Shown here: positions 16,384 to 23,841 of the stretch, piece by piece | Layout of the letters: each line of letters opens with the position of its first letter | Numbering within the stretch: position 1 is the first letter of the stretch | NCBI RefSeq assembly: GCF_000498955.2 | Contig: NZ_AYGX02000046.1 | Coordinates: forward strand, 1-46,143 | Length of the DNA stretch: 46,143 nt | Direction: 5' to 3' | DNA from: Lactiplantibacillus fabifermentans DSM 21115 | GTDB taxonomy: Bacteria; Bacillota; Bacilli; Lactobacillales; Lactobacillaceae | Position numbers and translations under genes: made by a program | The notes under the pieces: model-generated | The model's input: the letters and a program-made list of their open reading frames with translations, nothing else | Database searches by the model: none | Told to the model about the DNA's origin: nothing

Positions 16384-17475
16384 ATGGAAGCAACTTCTTC
16401 GGCTACGGCCACACATAAAATGACGACGAAAGATTACGTTTATCAAGTATCCGCCGGCGTCTCCAATGCTATTTTAGTTTGTTTAGGGATTGGATTGTTG
16501 TTACAATCGTTTGCTAATTTTTTACATTGGCAAGCGTTATATCAAGTCGGGGCAATCGCACAAGTTTTACTCGGACCCGCGTTCGGAGTGGCGATTGCTA
16601 CCATGCTACATAGCAATACCTTAGTAACTTTTAGTGCCATGATTTCCTCCACGATTGGGGCGAACGCCGTTTACTTTTCACAATCAGCTACCGGTGGGGT
16701 GACGGCGACTGGCCATACGCTAGCCCAAGCGGCGTCGAGTACCATCTTCACCACTGGCCAACCAATCTCCGCCGTCGCCGCGGGATTAGTTGCCGTCTTA
16801 GTGGGCAATTACTTAACTGGCAAAACGCCACTTGATATGATGTTAGTGCCATTAGCGGCCACGTTCATTGGTACGGTCGCCGGGTTAGGATTAGCGGCAG
16901 TGACCACGCCGGCACTCGTGTGGTTGAGCAAGTTTATCGCGACTTCGATGAAAGTTAATCCATTATTAGGCTCGATGGCCGTTTCCTTAGCGTGGGCCTT
17001 GTTCTTAATGACGCCAGCCTCTTCAGCGGCTTTAGCCGTGGCTGTCATGCTTGACCCGGTATCTTCAGGGGCGGCGTTAATCGGGACCACCGCTCAATTC
17101 GTCGGCTTTACGGTAATGTCCTTTCGTCAAAATAATATTGGCGCTAACATTGCCCAAGGAATTATTACCCCGAAAGTGCAATTTCCTAATTTATTAGTCA
17201 ATCCACGATTGGCGATTCCACCAATGGTCGCGGCGATTGTATCGGCCCCGATTGCGACGATTGTGTTTAACTTTTCCACGACATACAAGCTCGCGGGGTT
17301 AGGCTTAAATTCGTTAATTGCGCCGATTACGTTAGCGACGACTAATCCGCAAAGTTTCCTTGTTTATATGGCGGTCGGGGTGGCGTTGCCAGCGGCGATT
17401 TCACTCGTGTTATATCGGGTCTTGTTAGCGGCACACTGGGTTAAATCACAACAACTTCAATTGGAAATCGTTTAG
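16384..17475 (+). CDS. PTS-type IIC membrane protein (PTS_EIIC_2-like)
   Basis: This 363-residue integral membrane protein has about nine to ten hydrophobic helices. It resembles the stand-alone EIIC-like family often labelled PTS sugar transporter subunit IIC, with SNAILVCLGIGLLLQSFA at the start, a conserved NNIGANIAQGI segment near 240, and IPPMVAAIVSAPIATIVFNF near 275. There is no EIIA or EIIB domain and none next door, so phosphotransfer would need partners elsewhere, or the protein may not be a true PTS permease. ATG at 16384 follows TGGAGG. A comparable gene is, as I recall, also found in the tannase region of L. plantarum. Confidence 0.7.
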   Translation: MEATSSATATHKMTTKDYVYQVSAGVSNAILVCLGIGLLLQSFANFLHWQALYQVGAIAQVLLGPAFGVAIATMLHSNTLVTFSAMISSTIGANAVYFSQSATGGVTATGHTLAQAASSTIFTTGQPISAVAAGLVAVLVGNYLTGKTPLDMMLVPLAATFIGTVAGLGLAAVTTPALVWLSKFIATSMKVNPLLGSMAVSLAWALFLMTPASSAALAVAVMLDPVSSGAALIGTTAQFVGFTVMSFRQNNIGANIAQGIITPKVQFPNLLVNPRLAIPPMVAAIVSAPIATIVFNFSTTYKLAGLGLNSLIAPITLATTNPQSFLVYMAVGVALPAAISLVLYRVLLAAHWVKSQQLQLEIV

Positions 17476-17482
17476 GACCATG

Positions 17483-17515
17483 AGCGTTACGAGTGTCAAT
17501 CGTAACGCTTTTTTT
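17483..17515 (+). terminator. Terminator of the PTS IIC gene
   Basis: AGCGTTACGA (17483-17492) has a perfect mate at 17500-17509, followed by T to 17515. Confidence 0.88.
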
Positions 17516-17588
17516 AGGTTTTCATTTTGTTTTAAAGCTTGGTATACTGGGAATAAGTGCGACATCGCAGTATGCGGGGGTAATATTT

Positions 17589-17882
17589 ATGCGAAGTGAA
17601 GCTAAAGGAATTGTGCGGGCACTATACGATGATTTGTCACAAGCACCGGTGGCGGGAACTGCCGACATTATGGAAGTGTTGGGTAAAGTCATGCAGCGGC
17701 TTAATGATCCCGACCAGTCCGAAGTGAAAATTATTAACCGGTTAGCCGGGTATATTGCCTTTACCGTATTTACTAATAAGATTCGGTTTACTAAGACGCA
17801 AAATTTGTTAGTCAGTCAGCTGATGAGCGCGGCGGATAATGGGTTATATCAAGGTAACTATGGCGATAAGTCGTGGTTTTAG
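17589..17882 (+). CDS. Putative bacteriocin immunity protein (EntA-immunity-like)
   Basis: This 97-residue, mostly helical cytoplasmic protein looks like the four-helix immunity proteins of class IIa bacteriocins: IVRALYDDLSQAP, IMEVLGKVMQRLN, KIINRLAGYIAFTVFTNKIRFTKTQN and a Tyr/Phe-ending tail GDKSWF. No bacteriocin precursor, processing or export gene is nearby, so it would be an orphan immunity gene that protects against bacteriocins of other strains. ATG at 17589 follows GCGGGGG; the longer frame from 17493 starts inside the previous terminator. A -10 TATACT lies at 17543-17548. The family call rests on pattern recognition only. Confidence 0.55.
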   Translation: MRSEAKGIVRALYDDLSQAPVAGTADIMEVLGKVMQRLNDPDQSEVKIINRLAGYIAFTVFTNKIRFTKTQNLLVSQLMSAADNGLYQGNYGDKSWF

Positions 17883-17964
17883 TAAGTAAGCCAACATATC
17901 CGAACTCAAATCATGGCGCTAGCGACCGGCAGTAGTTATGATTATCATCAGGAAGGTGATTTGT

Positions 17965-18066
17965 ATGAAAGCTAAACCATTGATGAAGACGTTAGTTACT
18001 GCGGGCACGCTCATGGCGGCCATGGGGACCATCTACCAAGTTGCCAAACGAATCAAACACGCGTAA
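17965..18066 (+). CDS. Small cationic membrane peptide (33 aa)
   Basis: ATG at 17965 has a strong binding site, GGAAGGTGAT (17951-17960). The peptide MKAKPLMKTLVTAGTLMAAM plus a basic tail ending KRIKHA has one short hydrophobic segment between Lys/Arg-rich ends. A terminator follows directly. Function is unknown; it could be a small membrane or toxin-like peptide, and it sits next to the putative immunity gene. Confidence 0.55.
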   Translation: MKAKPLMKTLVTAGTLMAAMGTIYQVAKRIKHA

Positions 18067-18069
18067 TTA

Positions 18070-18106
18070 AAAACGGAATCAGCAGCGATGCTGGTTCCGT
18101 TTTTTT
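18070..18106 (+). terminator. Terminator of the small peptide gene
   Basis: AACGGAA and AGCA pair with TGCT and TTCCGTT around GCGA, followed by seven T. Confidence 0.88.
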
Positions 18107-18149
18107 ACACTGAAACGTTCATTAAGGTTGTCGTTTACGTTGAACACCA

Positions 18150-18187
18150 CATATGTTAATATCAACATATGAAAGGAGCAACATATG
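18150..18187 (+). promoter_or_regulatory. ArsR/SmtB-type operator
   Basis: CATATGTT (18150-18157) and AACATATG (18164-18171) form a perfect inverted repeat with 6 bases between, the shape of SmtB/CzrA operators. A third half-site, AACATATG (18180-18187), overlaps the start codon. It overlaps the likely -10 TAATAT (18157-18162). Confidence 0.75.
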
Positions 18188-18517
18188 AAAATGACATCAA
18201 TCAACTTAATTGATACCGAACACACGCAAGAGATGCAGCGGATTTTTAAGCTCCTCAGCAATCCGACGCGGTTACAAGTGCTGTATGTTTTAGAACAACA
18301 AGAGTTAAATGTGAGTGAACTCAGCGAATTATTGCAAGTCGAACAATCCGTCGTATCGCATCAACTGGCAGCGTTGCGGCAATACCAACTAGTCCGAGTA
18401 CATAAGGTCGGTAAGGCCAGTTACTACCGGCTGGACGATCCACATATTTTAGATGTGATTAATGAAACGTTGGCCCATGCGGACCACGTCTTACGGGGGA
18501 TGCCACATGGAAAATAA
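18185..18517 (+). CDS. ArsR/SmtB-family metal-sensing repressor (CzrA-like)
   Basis: This 110-residue winged-helix protein contains [17 protein letters not shown] and the recognition segment [44 protein letters not shown]. The last helix holds D-P-H, then ten residues, then H-A-D-H, which reproduces the alpha-5 Zn/Co site (D-x-H...H-x-x-H) of CzrA and SmtB. The N-terminal Cys-box of ArsR/CadC sensors is missing. It should therefore release its operator on zinc-type ions. The gene overlaps the following cation transporter by 11 bases, consistent with a self-regulated efflux operon. ATG at 18185 follows AAAGGAG. Confidence 0.88.
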   Translation: MKMTSINLIDTEHTQEMQRIFKLLSNPTRLQVLYVLEQQELNVSELSELLQVEQSVVSHQLAALRQYQLVRVHKVGKASYYRLDDPHILDVINETLAHADHVLRGMPHGK

Positions 18518-19124
18518 AGCAAAATTAGTGCAACGCAGCATGCATACGGAGTACTTTTCAACGGGATGGATGGCGTTTGAATTTTTAGTCGGTTTAACGG
18601 CCGGTTTACAAGCTGGTTCCATCTTATTGATTGCGTTTGGTTTGGATAGCTTTTTGGAAATTATTGCGGGGGGCACGTTAATTTGGCGATTACGCAAAGA
18701 AGCCAATGGCGCCTCCACGGAAGTTATCGAACGCGCCGAACGCCGCTCATCATTAGTTGTTGGGACGGTCTTATTAGGCCTGTCAGTATATGTGACGGCC
18801 GTATCGGTGTATAATTTGGCCACCCATCAACAGGCGGATGAAAGTACGATGGGGATGGCGATTGCAGTGGCTTCAGTAATCTTGATGCCGCTACTGACCT
18901 TACGCAAACGCCATTTAGGCCAAGCGTTACATTCACCAGCTTTAATTGAAGATGGTATGTGCAATATTACGTGTGCCTATATGGCCGGGACGGTGCTAGT
19001 AGGGGCCGTATTGACCGCATTGTTTAACTGGTGGTGGGCGGATTCAGTTGCCGCATTAGTACTAGTCTACTTTATCGCCAGCGAAGGCTGGGAAGCTTTC
19101 CAAGCGGGCCGCGGTCGCGAGTAA
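18507..19124 (+). CDS. CDF-like cation efflux protein (short form)
   Basis: This 205-residue membrane protein has five to six hydrophobic helices. [21 protein letters not shown] matches TM2 of cation diffusion facilitators with Asp and Glu at the metal-site positions. [19 protein letters not shown] matches TM5, and [18 protein letters not shown] matches the last helix. The usual cytosolic C-terminal domain of about 80-90 residues is absent, a known short variant. Start ATG 18507 follows GGGGGATG inside the end of the arsR gene. It probably exports zinc or a similar ion, controlled by the adjacent repressor. Confidence 0.8.
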   Translation: MENKAKLVQRSMHTEYFSTGWMAFEFLVGLTAGLQAGSILLIAFGLDSFLEIIAGGTLIWRLRKEANGASTEVIERAERRSSLVVGTVLLGLSVYVTAVSVYNLATHQQADESTMGMAIAVASVILMPLLTLRKRHLGQALHSPALIEDGMCNITCAYMAGTVLVGAVLTALFNWWWADSVAALVLVYFIASEGWEAFQAGRGRE

Positions 19125-19138
19125 CGCATAAAAATTTA

Positions 19139-19177
19139 GACGGTTAACGGACTTAGTGTCAGTTAACCGTCTTTTTT
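19139..19177 (+). terminator. Terminator of the ArsR-CDF operon
   Basis: GACGGTTAAC (19139-19148) has a perfect mate at 19162-19171, followed by six T. Confidence 0.9.
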
Positions 19178-19194
19178 GTACGATGAATAATAGT

Positions 19195-19216
19195 ATTAAT
19201 TTGCAATCTACCTTAT
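19195..19216 (-). mobile_element. Solitary relic of the IS terminus
   Basis: AATTTGCAATCTACC (19198-19212) is identical to the outer 15 bases of the terminal repeat seen at both window ends. The match continues as ATTA after a one-base gap, and the flanking TTAT matches the outside of the right-end copy. There is no IS body on either side. Confidence 0.55.
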
Positions 19217-19680
19217 TACGTTATGCGTGATAGGTCTCTTTTTAATAACAGCGGTATTCTATGATCAGTTCCTTTCAATCTTGGTAGTGATACTTTCAAA
19301 AATCATGGGTTATTAGTTAGCGTTATAGGTCCGATAGCCAGTTTGTTCGTGATGAAGTAGCTAGATGGGATAGTCGGTAACTGGTGAAATCCACTAGAAG
19401 ACGAGATTATTGGCAGACAAATCTTCGTGCAGAACTGACACTGGTGTCTGGAAAATCTTTATTTCATCGGGTGCTAGCTAAAGTGTTTTGATGGCGATGA
19501 TGAGTATGTCAGGGTGTTATTTAATCTTTATCGTTAATTTTGGAACGTACTATTGAACACGTTTCAAGCACGCCGAGAGACACAATCGACGGAATAGTTT
19601 CAATGATATTCTTTGTTTTAACTGTATTTTAAAGCTGATGAAGCGTTTTTACGGACCTCTCTTCATCAGTTTTTTTTGTG
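19217..19680. other. Gene-free stretch, possibly decayed coding sequence
   Basis: No intact gene is visible. On the minus strand between about 19313 and 19521 one frame reads as protein-like text interrupted by three stops: HPDILIIAIKTL, LAPDEIKIFQTPVSVLHEDL followed by SANNLVF, then WISPVTDYPI, then LLHHEQTGYRTYNAN. H-E-D-L-S-A-N-N-L recalls a kinase catalytic loop (H-x-D-x-x-x-x-N). This could be a pseudogene remnant brought with the IS, but the evidence is thin. Confidence 0.25.
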
Positions 19681-19730
19681 TGGACAAAAATAAATTTTTC
19701 AAGTAAAAAGCAAGATAACTTAAAGTTGCC

Positions 19731-19902
19731 TGTGGATAAGTTTAGGTATATTCGAGTTATCAACCAATATTTGGTGATAAAACGGCAAGTTATGCACAAA
19801 AACTGTGAATTGGTTGGGGATAAGTGGATAGGTTATCCACTAAATTTAGTGATTATGATTATTTAAGGGAAGAATCGGTGCGAAGGGCGATATTTATCCA
19901 CT
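19731..19902. other. DnaA-box cluster in AT-rich intergenic DNA
   Basis: Relative to the DnaA box TTATCCACA, there is one exact copy on the minus strand (TGTGGATAA, 19731-19739). Four copies match 8 of 9: TTATGCACA (19790-19798), TGGGGATAA (19815-19823, minus), TTATCCACT (19833-19841) and TTATCCACT (19894-19902). Three more match 7 of 9 at 19757, 19772 and 19823. No dnaA, dnaN or rpmH is nearby, so this is not the usual oriC context. Confidence 0.6.
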
Positions 19903-20100
19903 GTTTTTGGAGAAGTGTGTGACCGCTATCAATTTAGCCTGCTTATTTGAAACGTGTTCGGTGTGCCAGCGTCTTCCGCTTAGCGGGTATTGCTAACAAC
20001 TCGGAAGCCCAACGAGTCATTGGCAACACCAGCCAATACTCAGAAGCTAAGTGGCAAGCCTCACACACTGTTATTCTTTTGGAAATTAAGCTTAATATCA

Positions 20101-20150
20101 AAATAGCTGCCGCTACAACAGCGTACTCACGCATCTGGCGGCAGCTATTT
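20101..20150. repeat. Perfect 13-bp hairpin beside repeat copy B
   Basis: AAATAGCTGCCGC (20101-20113) pairs perfectly with 20138-20150. It stands 15 bases from the proximal end of copy B, in the same relation as the hairpin beside copy A. Confidence 0.7.
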
Positions 20151-20164
20151 ATAATTGAGCATCA

Positions 20165-20354
20165 ATTTAGCTGTCGACTGACCGTAATGGAATCCGCCAT
20201 GCAGGTGGCGTTAACGGGACTGGGCTTTGTCGCGTTTACACCACGGACGACTTTTGAGACTGGTATTTTAGGCTCAAAAGCGAGGTTCAAGACGTTCCTC
20301 AGGCTTGGACCGGTCCCCTTGGCGGATGGAATTACGGTCAGTCGGCAGCGGCAA
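20165..20354 (+). repeat. Structured intergenic repeat, copy B
   Basis: It runs from TTTAGCTGTCGACTGACC to GGTCAGTCGGCAGCGGCAA. The outer arms pair almost perfectly; inner stems CTTTTGAG/CTCAAAAG and CGCCATG/CTTGGCG (one mismatch) are kept, while the AACGGGA stem is damaged. It lies directly upstream of the lpdC promoter. Confidence 0.75.
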
Positions 20355-20399
20355 ATAACTATTATTCTTTAATGGAATAACACACCAGCCGATTTCGAA

Positions 20400-20428
20400 T
20401 TGATACCGTTTCCTAGCGGCCGTATGAT
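20400..20428 (+). promoter_or_regulatory. lpdC promoter
   Basis: TTGATA (20400-20405), 17-base spacer, TATGAT (20423-20428). The ribosome binding site AAGGAGATG precedes the ATG at 20460. Confidence 0.7.
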
Positions 20429-20459
20429 GTATTTGTAAATTTTAAGGAGATGAACATTT

Positions 20460-21932
20460 ATGGCAGAACAACCATGGGACTTACGTCGCGTTCTTGATGA
20501 ACTTAAAGATGATCCAAAGAACTATCATGAAACCGACGTTGAAGTCGATCCAAATGCGGAACTTTCTGGCGTTTATCGTTACATTGGTGCCGGTGGTACC
20601 GTGCAACGGCCAACTCAAGAAGGCCCAGCAATGATGTTTAATAATGTGAAGGGCTTTCCGGACACGCGTGTTTTGACTGGTTTAATGGCTAGTCGTCGCC
20701 GCGTTGGTAAGATGTTCCATCATGATTACAAGACATTAGGGCAATTTTTAAATGATTCCGTTTCTAATCCAGTCGCACCAGTGACGGTACCGGAAAACGA
20801 AGCGCCCGCTCATGAAGTTGTTTATAAAGCAACGGATGAAGGGTTTGATATCCGTAAATTAGTGGCCGCACCAACTAACACGCCACAAGATGCTGGTCCT
20901 TATATCACCGTTGGGGTGGTCTTTGGTTCGAGCATGGACAAATCTAAGAGTGATGTTACCATTCACCGGATGGTCCTTGAAGATAAAGACAAATTAGGTA
21001 TTTATATCATGCCTGGTGGTCGGCATATCGGTGCTTTCGCCGAAGAATATGAAAAAGCAAATAAGCCAATGCCAATTACGATTAACATTGGTTTGGACCC
21101 AGCAGTAACGATTGGGGCCACTTTCGAGCCACCTACCACGCCATTTGGTTACAATGAATTAGGCGTTGCCGGTGCGATTCGGAATGAAGCCGTGCAATTA
21201 GTTGATGGGATTACCGTTGATGAAAAAGCGATTGCGCGTTCGGAATACACGTTGGAAGGCTACATCATGCCTAACGAACGCATTCAAGAAGATATCAATA
21301 CCCATACTGGTAAGGCGATGCCTGAATTCCCTGGTTATGATGGTGACGCTAACCCGGCGTTACAAGTCATCAAAGTTACGGCGGTTACCCATCGTAACGA
21401 TGCCATCATGCAAAGTGTTATCGGACCTTCCGAAGAACATGTCAGCATGGCTGGGATTCCAACTGAAGCAAGTATCTTACAATTAGTTAACCGCGCCATC
21501 CCTGGTAAAGTTACGAACGTTTACAATCCGCCGGCTGGTGGTGGGAAGTTAATGACCATCATGCAAATCCACAAGGATAACGAAGCGGATGAAGGGATTC
21601 AACGTCAAGCCGCCTTATTGGCCTTCTCAGCCTTTAAAGAATTAAAGACGGTCATCTTAGTGGATGAAGACGTGGATATCTTTGATATGAACGACGTTAT
21701 TTGGACAATGAATACCCGTTTCCAAGCCGACCAAGACTTAATGGTCTTATCCGGCATGCGGAACCATCCATTGGACCCATCCGAACGCCCACAATATGAT
21801 CCTAAGTCGATTCGTTTCCGTGGCATGAGCTCGAAGTTGGTTATCGATGGAACTGTTCCATTCGACATGAAGGACCAATTCGAACGGGCCCAATTTATGG
21901 AAGTTGAAGACTGGGAAAAATATCTTAAATAA
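20460..21932 (+). CDS. lpdC: Gallate decarboxylase catalytic subunit (UbiD family)
   Basis: This 490-residue enzyme belongs to the UbiD (de)carboxylases, which use prenylated FMN, and matches the L. plantarum gallate/protocatechuate decarboxylase LpdC in length and motifs. These include the cofactor/metal region TIHRMVLEDKDKLGIYIMPGGRH (about 160-185), TPFGYNELGVAGAIR, and the acidic active-site region with EYTLEGYIMPNERIQED and EFPGYDG. It converts gallate to pyrogallol and CO2 in the cytoplasm, a step that consumes a proton. The flavin prenyltransferase partner (LpdB) and LpdD are not in this window; in L. plantarum they are encoded elsewhere. It has its own promoter. Confidence 0.95.
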   Translation: MAEQPWDLRRVLDELKDDPKNYHETDVEVDPNAELSGVYRYIGAGGTVQRPTQEGPAMMFNNVKGFPDTRVLTGLMASRRRVGKMFHHDYKTLGQFLNDSVSNPVAPVTVPENEAPAHEVVYKATDEGFDIRKLVAAPTNTPQDAGPYITVGVVFGSSMDKSKSDVTIHRMVLEDKDKLGIYIMPGGRHIGAFAEEYEKANKPMPITINIGLDPAVTIGATFEPPTTPFGYNELGVAGAIRNEAVQLVDGITVDEKAIARSEYTLEGYIMPNERIQEDINTHTGKAMPEFPGYDGDANPALQVIKVTAVTHRNDAIMQSVIGPSEEHVSMAGIPTEASILQLVNRAIPGKVTNVYNPPAGGGKLMTIMQIHKDNEADEGIQRQAALLAFSAFKELKTVILVDEDVDIFDMNDVIWTMNTRFQADQDLMVLSGMRNHPLDPSERPQYDPKSIRFRGMSSKLVIDGTVPFDMKDQFERAQFMEVEDWEKYLK

Positions 21933-21943
21933 CAGAGTGTGGA

Positions 21944-22042
21944 GGTCGGCGGGTAGCTGCTGAGCATTAGCCGGTGTTGGGAATTATGCGGTGGTTTTCC
22001 GCATGGTTGCCAATACCCGCTAAGCGCAGGCCGCTGCCGACC
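21944..22042. repeat. Large nested stem-loop after lpdC
   Basis: GGTCGGC (21944-21950) pairs with GCCGACC (22036-22042). Inside it TAGCCGGTGTTGG (21968-21980) pairs at 11 of 13 positions with CCAATACCCGCTA (22010-22022), and at the tip ATGCGG pairs with CCGCAT. It may end or attenuate lpdC transcription or stabilise its mRNA. No T-run follows. Confidence 0.55.
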
Positions 22043-22093
22043 GGAACACGTGTTTCAAAAGCACTAACCGTAACGAGGTCGCGGGTCACCGCG

Positions 22094-22148
22094 CTTCGCT
22101 ACGTCCGAGAAAGATTCGGTCACCGGAAATTTGTCGGATGTAGCGAAG
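22094..22148. repeat. 15-bp stem-loop between lpdC and gacP
   Basis: CTTCGCTACGTCCGA (22094-22108) pairs with TCGGATGTAGCGAAG (22134-22148) with one G-U. The loop holds a further ATTCGGTCACCGGAAAT near-palindrome. Confidence 0.55.
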
Positions 22149-22333
22149 GCTGACTTACGGCGGATAAAGAATTAAAAAAGTTATACCGCCAGATAACTTA
22201 GTAAATTAATTATCCAAATTAAATACCCATATAACTTATGAGGATTAACCAGAACAACCGCCAAACCAACTAAAGATTTTATTGCTGGCAAGGCGGCTTT
22301 TCTGTGAATTATTGAAAGGAGCATCTACTGCTC

Positions 22334-23713
22334 ATGAATAAAAAATCGATCGGCTTTTTTAGCGGGATTATCGTATTTGCAATTATTTACCTACTCCCAA
22401 TAGCCGGCCTTTCTGCTAAGGGCCAAATGGACTTAGCGTTAAGTTTAATGACGGTCGTTTGGTGGGCCACGCAAATCGCGCAACCCGCTTACGTCGGTGG
22501 TATTTATTTGATGTCACTGATTTTGACGAATACCGCTACTGCCAAACAAGTCTTTTCTTCTGCCTGGACCGGTTCCATTATGTGGCTCGTTATCGGGGCT
22601 TACCTGATTGCGGGGGCCGTTAATGAATCTGGTTTAGGCCAACGGATTGCTTACGCGTTTATCATCAAGTTTGTCCGGAGTTGGAAAGGGATTGTTATCT
22701 CTATTTTCGCGTTAACCTTTATTTTAGCGTTATTAATTCCCCATCCATGGCCACGCGCTTTCATGATCATGTCGGTTATTACCGTCGTGGCCGAAACCGC
22801 GCACATGCCTAAACGGGACTTGGCTAAATTAGGGTTGGCCGTCTTTGCGGCGTCATGTCCATTATCCGGGGTCTTCTATACCGGGGACACGTCATTGAAC
22901 CCCTTAGCTGTCCAAGCTTCCGGTCAAAGTGTGAACTTCGTTTCATACTTCGTCTACATGGGTGTGCCAATGATTATTGCCGCGCTCTTAACGATGTTTT
23001 GTTTCTTATTCTTGTTCAAACCTAGCCAAGAAGTCCACATCGATGTTGAAGCTTTGAAGGTGCAACAATCACAATTAGGTAAGATGACCGGTAAAGAAAT
23101 CCGGACCATCTTCTGGTTAATCGTCGCGATTGCCTTGTGGTTGACGAGTGGGATTACTGGCTTAGATGTTGGTTGGTTGACGTTAATCGTCGCTTTGATG
23201 ATGAGTTTGCCAGTCATTGGTGGTATTTTAACGCCGAAGTCCTGGGAAGGCGTGCCGGTTAACGTGCTCGTGTTCTTGACTTCTGCGATTGCCATTGGGA
23301 ATGTTGGGGCCGTTACTGGGATGAACAATTGGATTGCCAAGACGATTATTCCAAGCAACTTGCCAACCAATATTTACTTGTTAGCGATTGTCATCACGAT
23401 CTTTGCGATGATTATCCACATGTTCATGGGTTCCGTTATCGCCGTTATGGGGATTACGATTCCGGCGTTCGTGGCGGCCACCGCCCACATGGGAATCAGC
23501 CCATTAGCCGTGTCATTATTAGTCTTCTCAGTAACTAACTTGCACTATATCTTGCCATTCCATAACTTGGCAATTTTAGTGGGTAGCGACCCCGATACTG
23601 GTGGTGGTTACACCCAAAAAGATGTTATGCGCTTAGGGATTCCTTTGACCGCCGTCGTCTTTATCGTGGCGTTAGTTGAAATGTTCTGGTTCCATTTAGT
23701 TGGTTTAGCCTAA
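22334..23713 (+). CDS. gacP: Gallate transporter (DASS/SLC13-like permease)
   Basis: This 459-residue membrane protein with about 11-12 helices looks like the divalent anion:sodium symporter group. SCPLSGVFYTGDTSLNP near 175 resembles the first S-N/T-rich substrate motif, and SVTNLHYILPFHNLAILVGSD near 400 resembles the second. GYTQKDVMRLGIPL near the end is the usual C-terminal helix entry. Its place directly after lpdC and next to a LysR gene is that of gacP in L. plantarum. It should import gallate for LpdC. AAAGGAG lies 13 bases before the ATG at 22334, with a small hairpin between. Confidence 0.88.
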   Translation: MNKKSIGFFSGIIVFAIIYLLPIAGLSAKGQMDLALSLMTVVWWATQIAQPAYVGGIYLMSLILTNTATAKQVFSSAWTGSIMWLVIGAYLIAGAVNESGLGQRIAYAFIIKFVRSWKGIVISIFALTFILALLIPHPWPRAFMIMSVITVVAETAHMPKRDLAKLGLAVFAASCPLSGVFYTGDTSLNPLAVQASGQSVNFVSYFVYMGVPMIIAALLTMFCFLFLFKPSQEVHIDVEALKVQQSQLGKMTGKEIRTIFWLIVAIALWLTSGITGLDVGWLTLIVALMMSLPVIGGILTPKSWEGVPVNVLVFLTSAIAIGNVGAVTGMNNWIAKTIIPSNLPTNIYLLAIVITIFAMIIHMFMGSVIAVMGITIPAFVAATAHMGISPLAVSLLVFSVTNLHYILPFHNLAILVGSDPDTGGGYTQKDVMRLGIPLTAVVFIVALVEMFWFHLVGLA

Positions 23714-23744
23714 TATAAATTAATTAATCAAGCTTAACGACAAG

Positions 23745-23786
23745 AAAATCGGGGTTACAGTGTGCCAACTGTAACCCCGATTTTTT
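23745..23786. terminator. Bidirectional terminator between gacP and tanR
   Basis: A perfect 17-bp stem (23745-23761 with 23768-23784) has U-runs on both sides and serves the convergent genes. Confidence 0.92.
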
Positions 23787-23841
23787 GCGCTGATTTATAA
23801 ATTTGAGTTACTTTGTATGCTCGCAAACTAACCGTCTGTTG

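Noticed and set aside
19678-19866. Open frame of 62 codons across the DnaA-box cluster
   Set aside because: No binding site, and the sequence is explained by AT-rich repeated boxes.
19731-19902. Chromosomal oriC
   Set aside because: The genes normally beside oriC (dnaA, dnaN, rpmH) are absent, and the locus is tannin-related. Kept only as a DnaA-box cluster.
19947-20372. Open frame of 141 codons upstream of lpdC
   Set aside because: It runs through the hairpin and repeat copy B, has no binding site, and its composition is that of the repeat.
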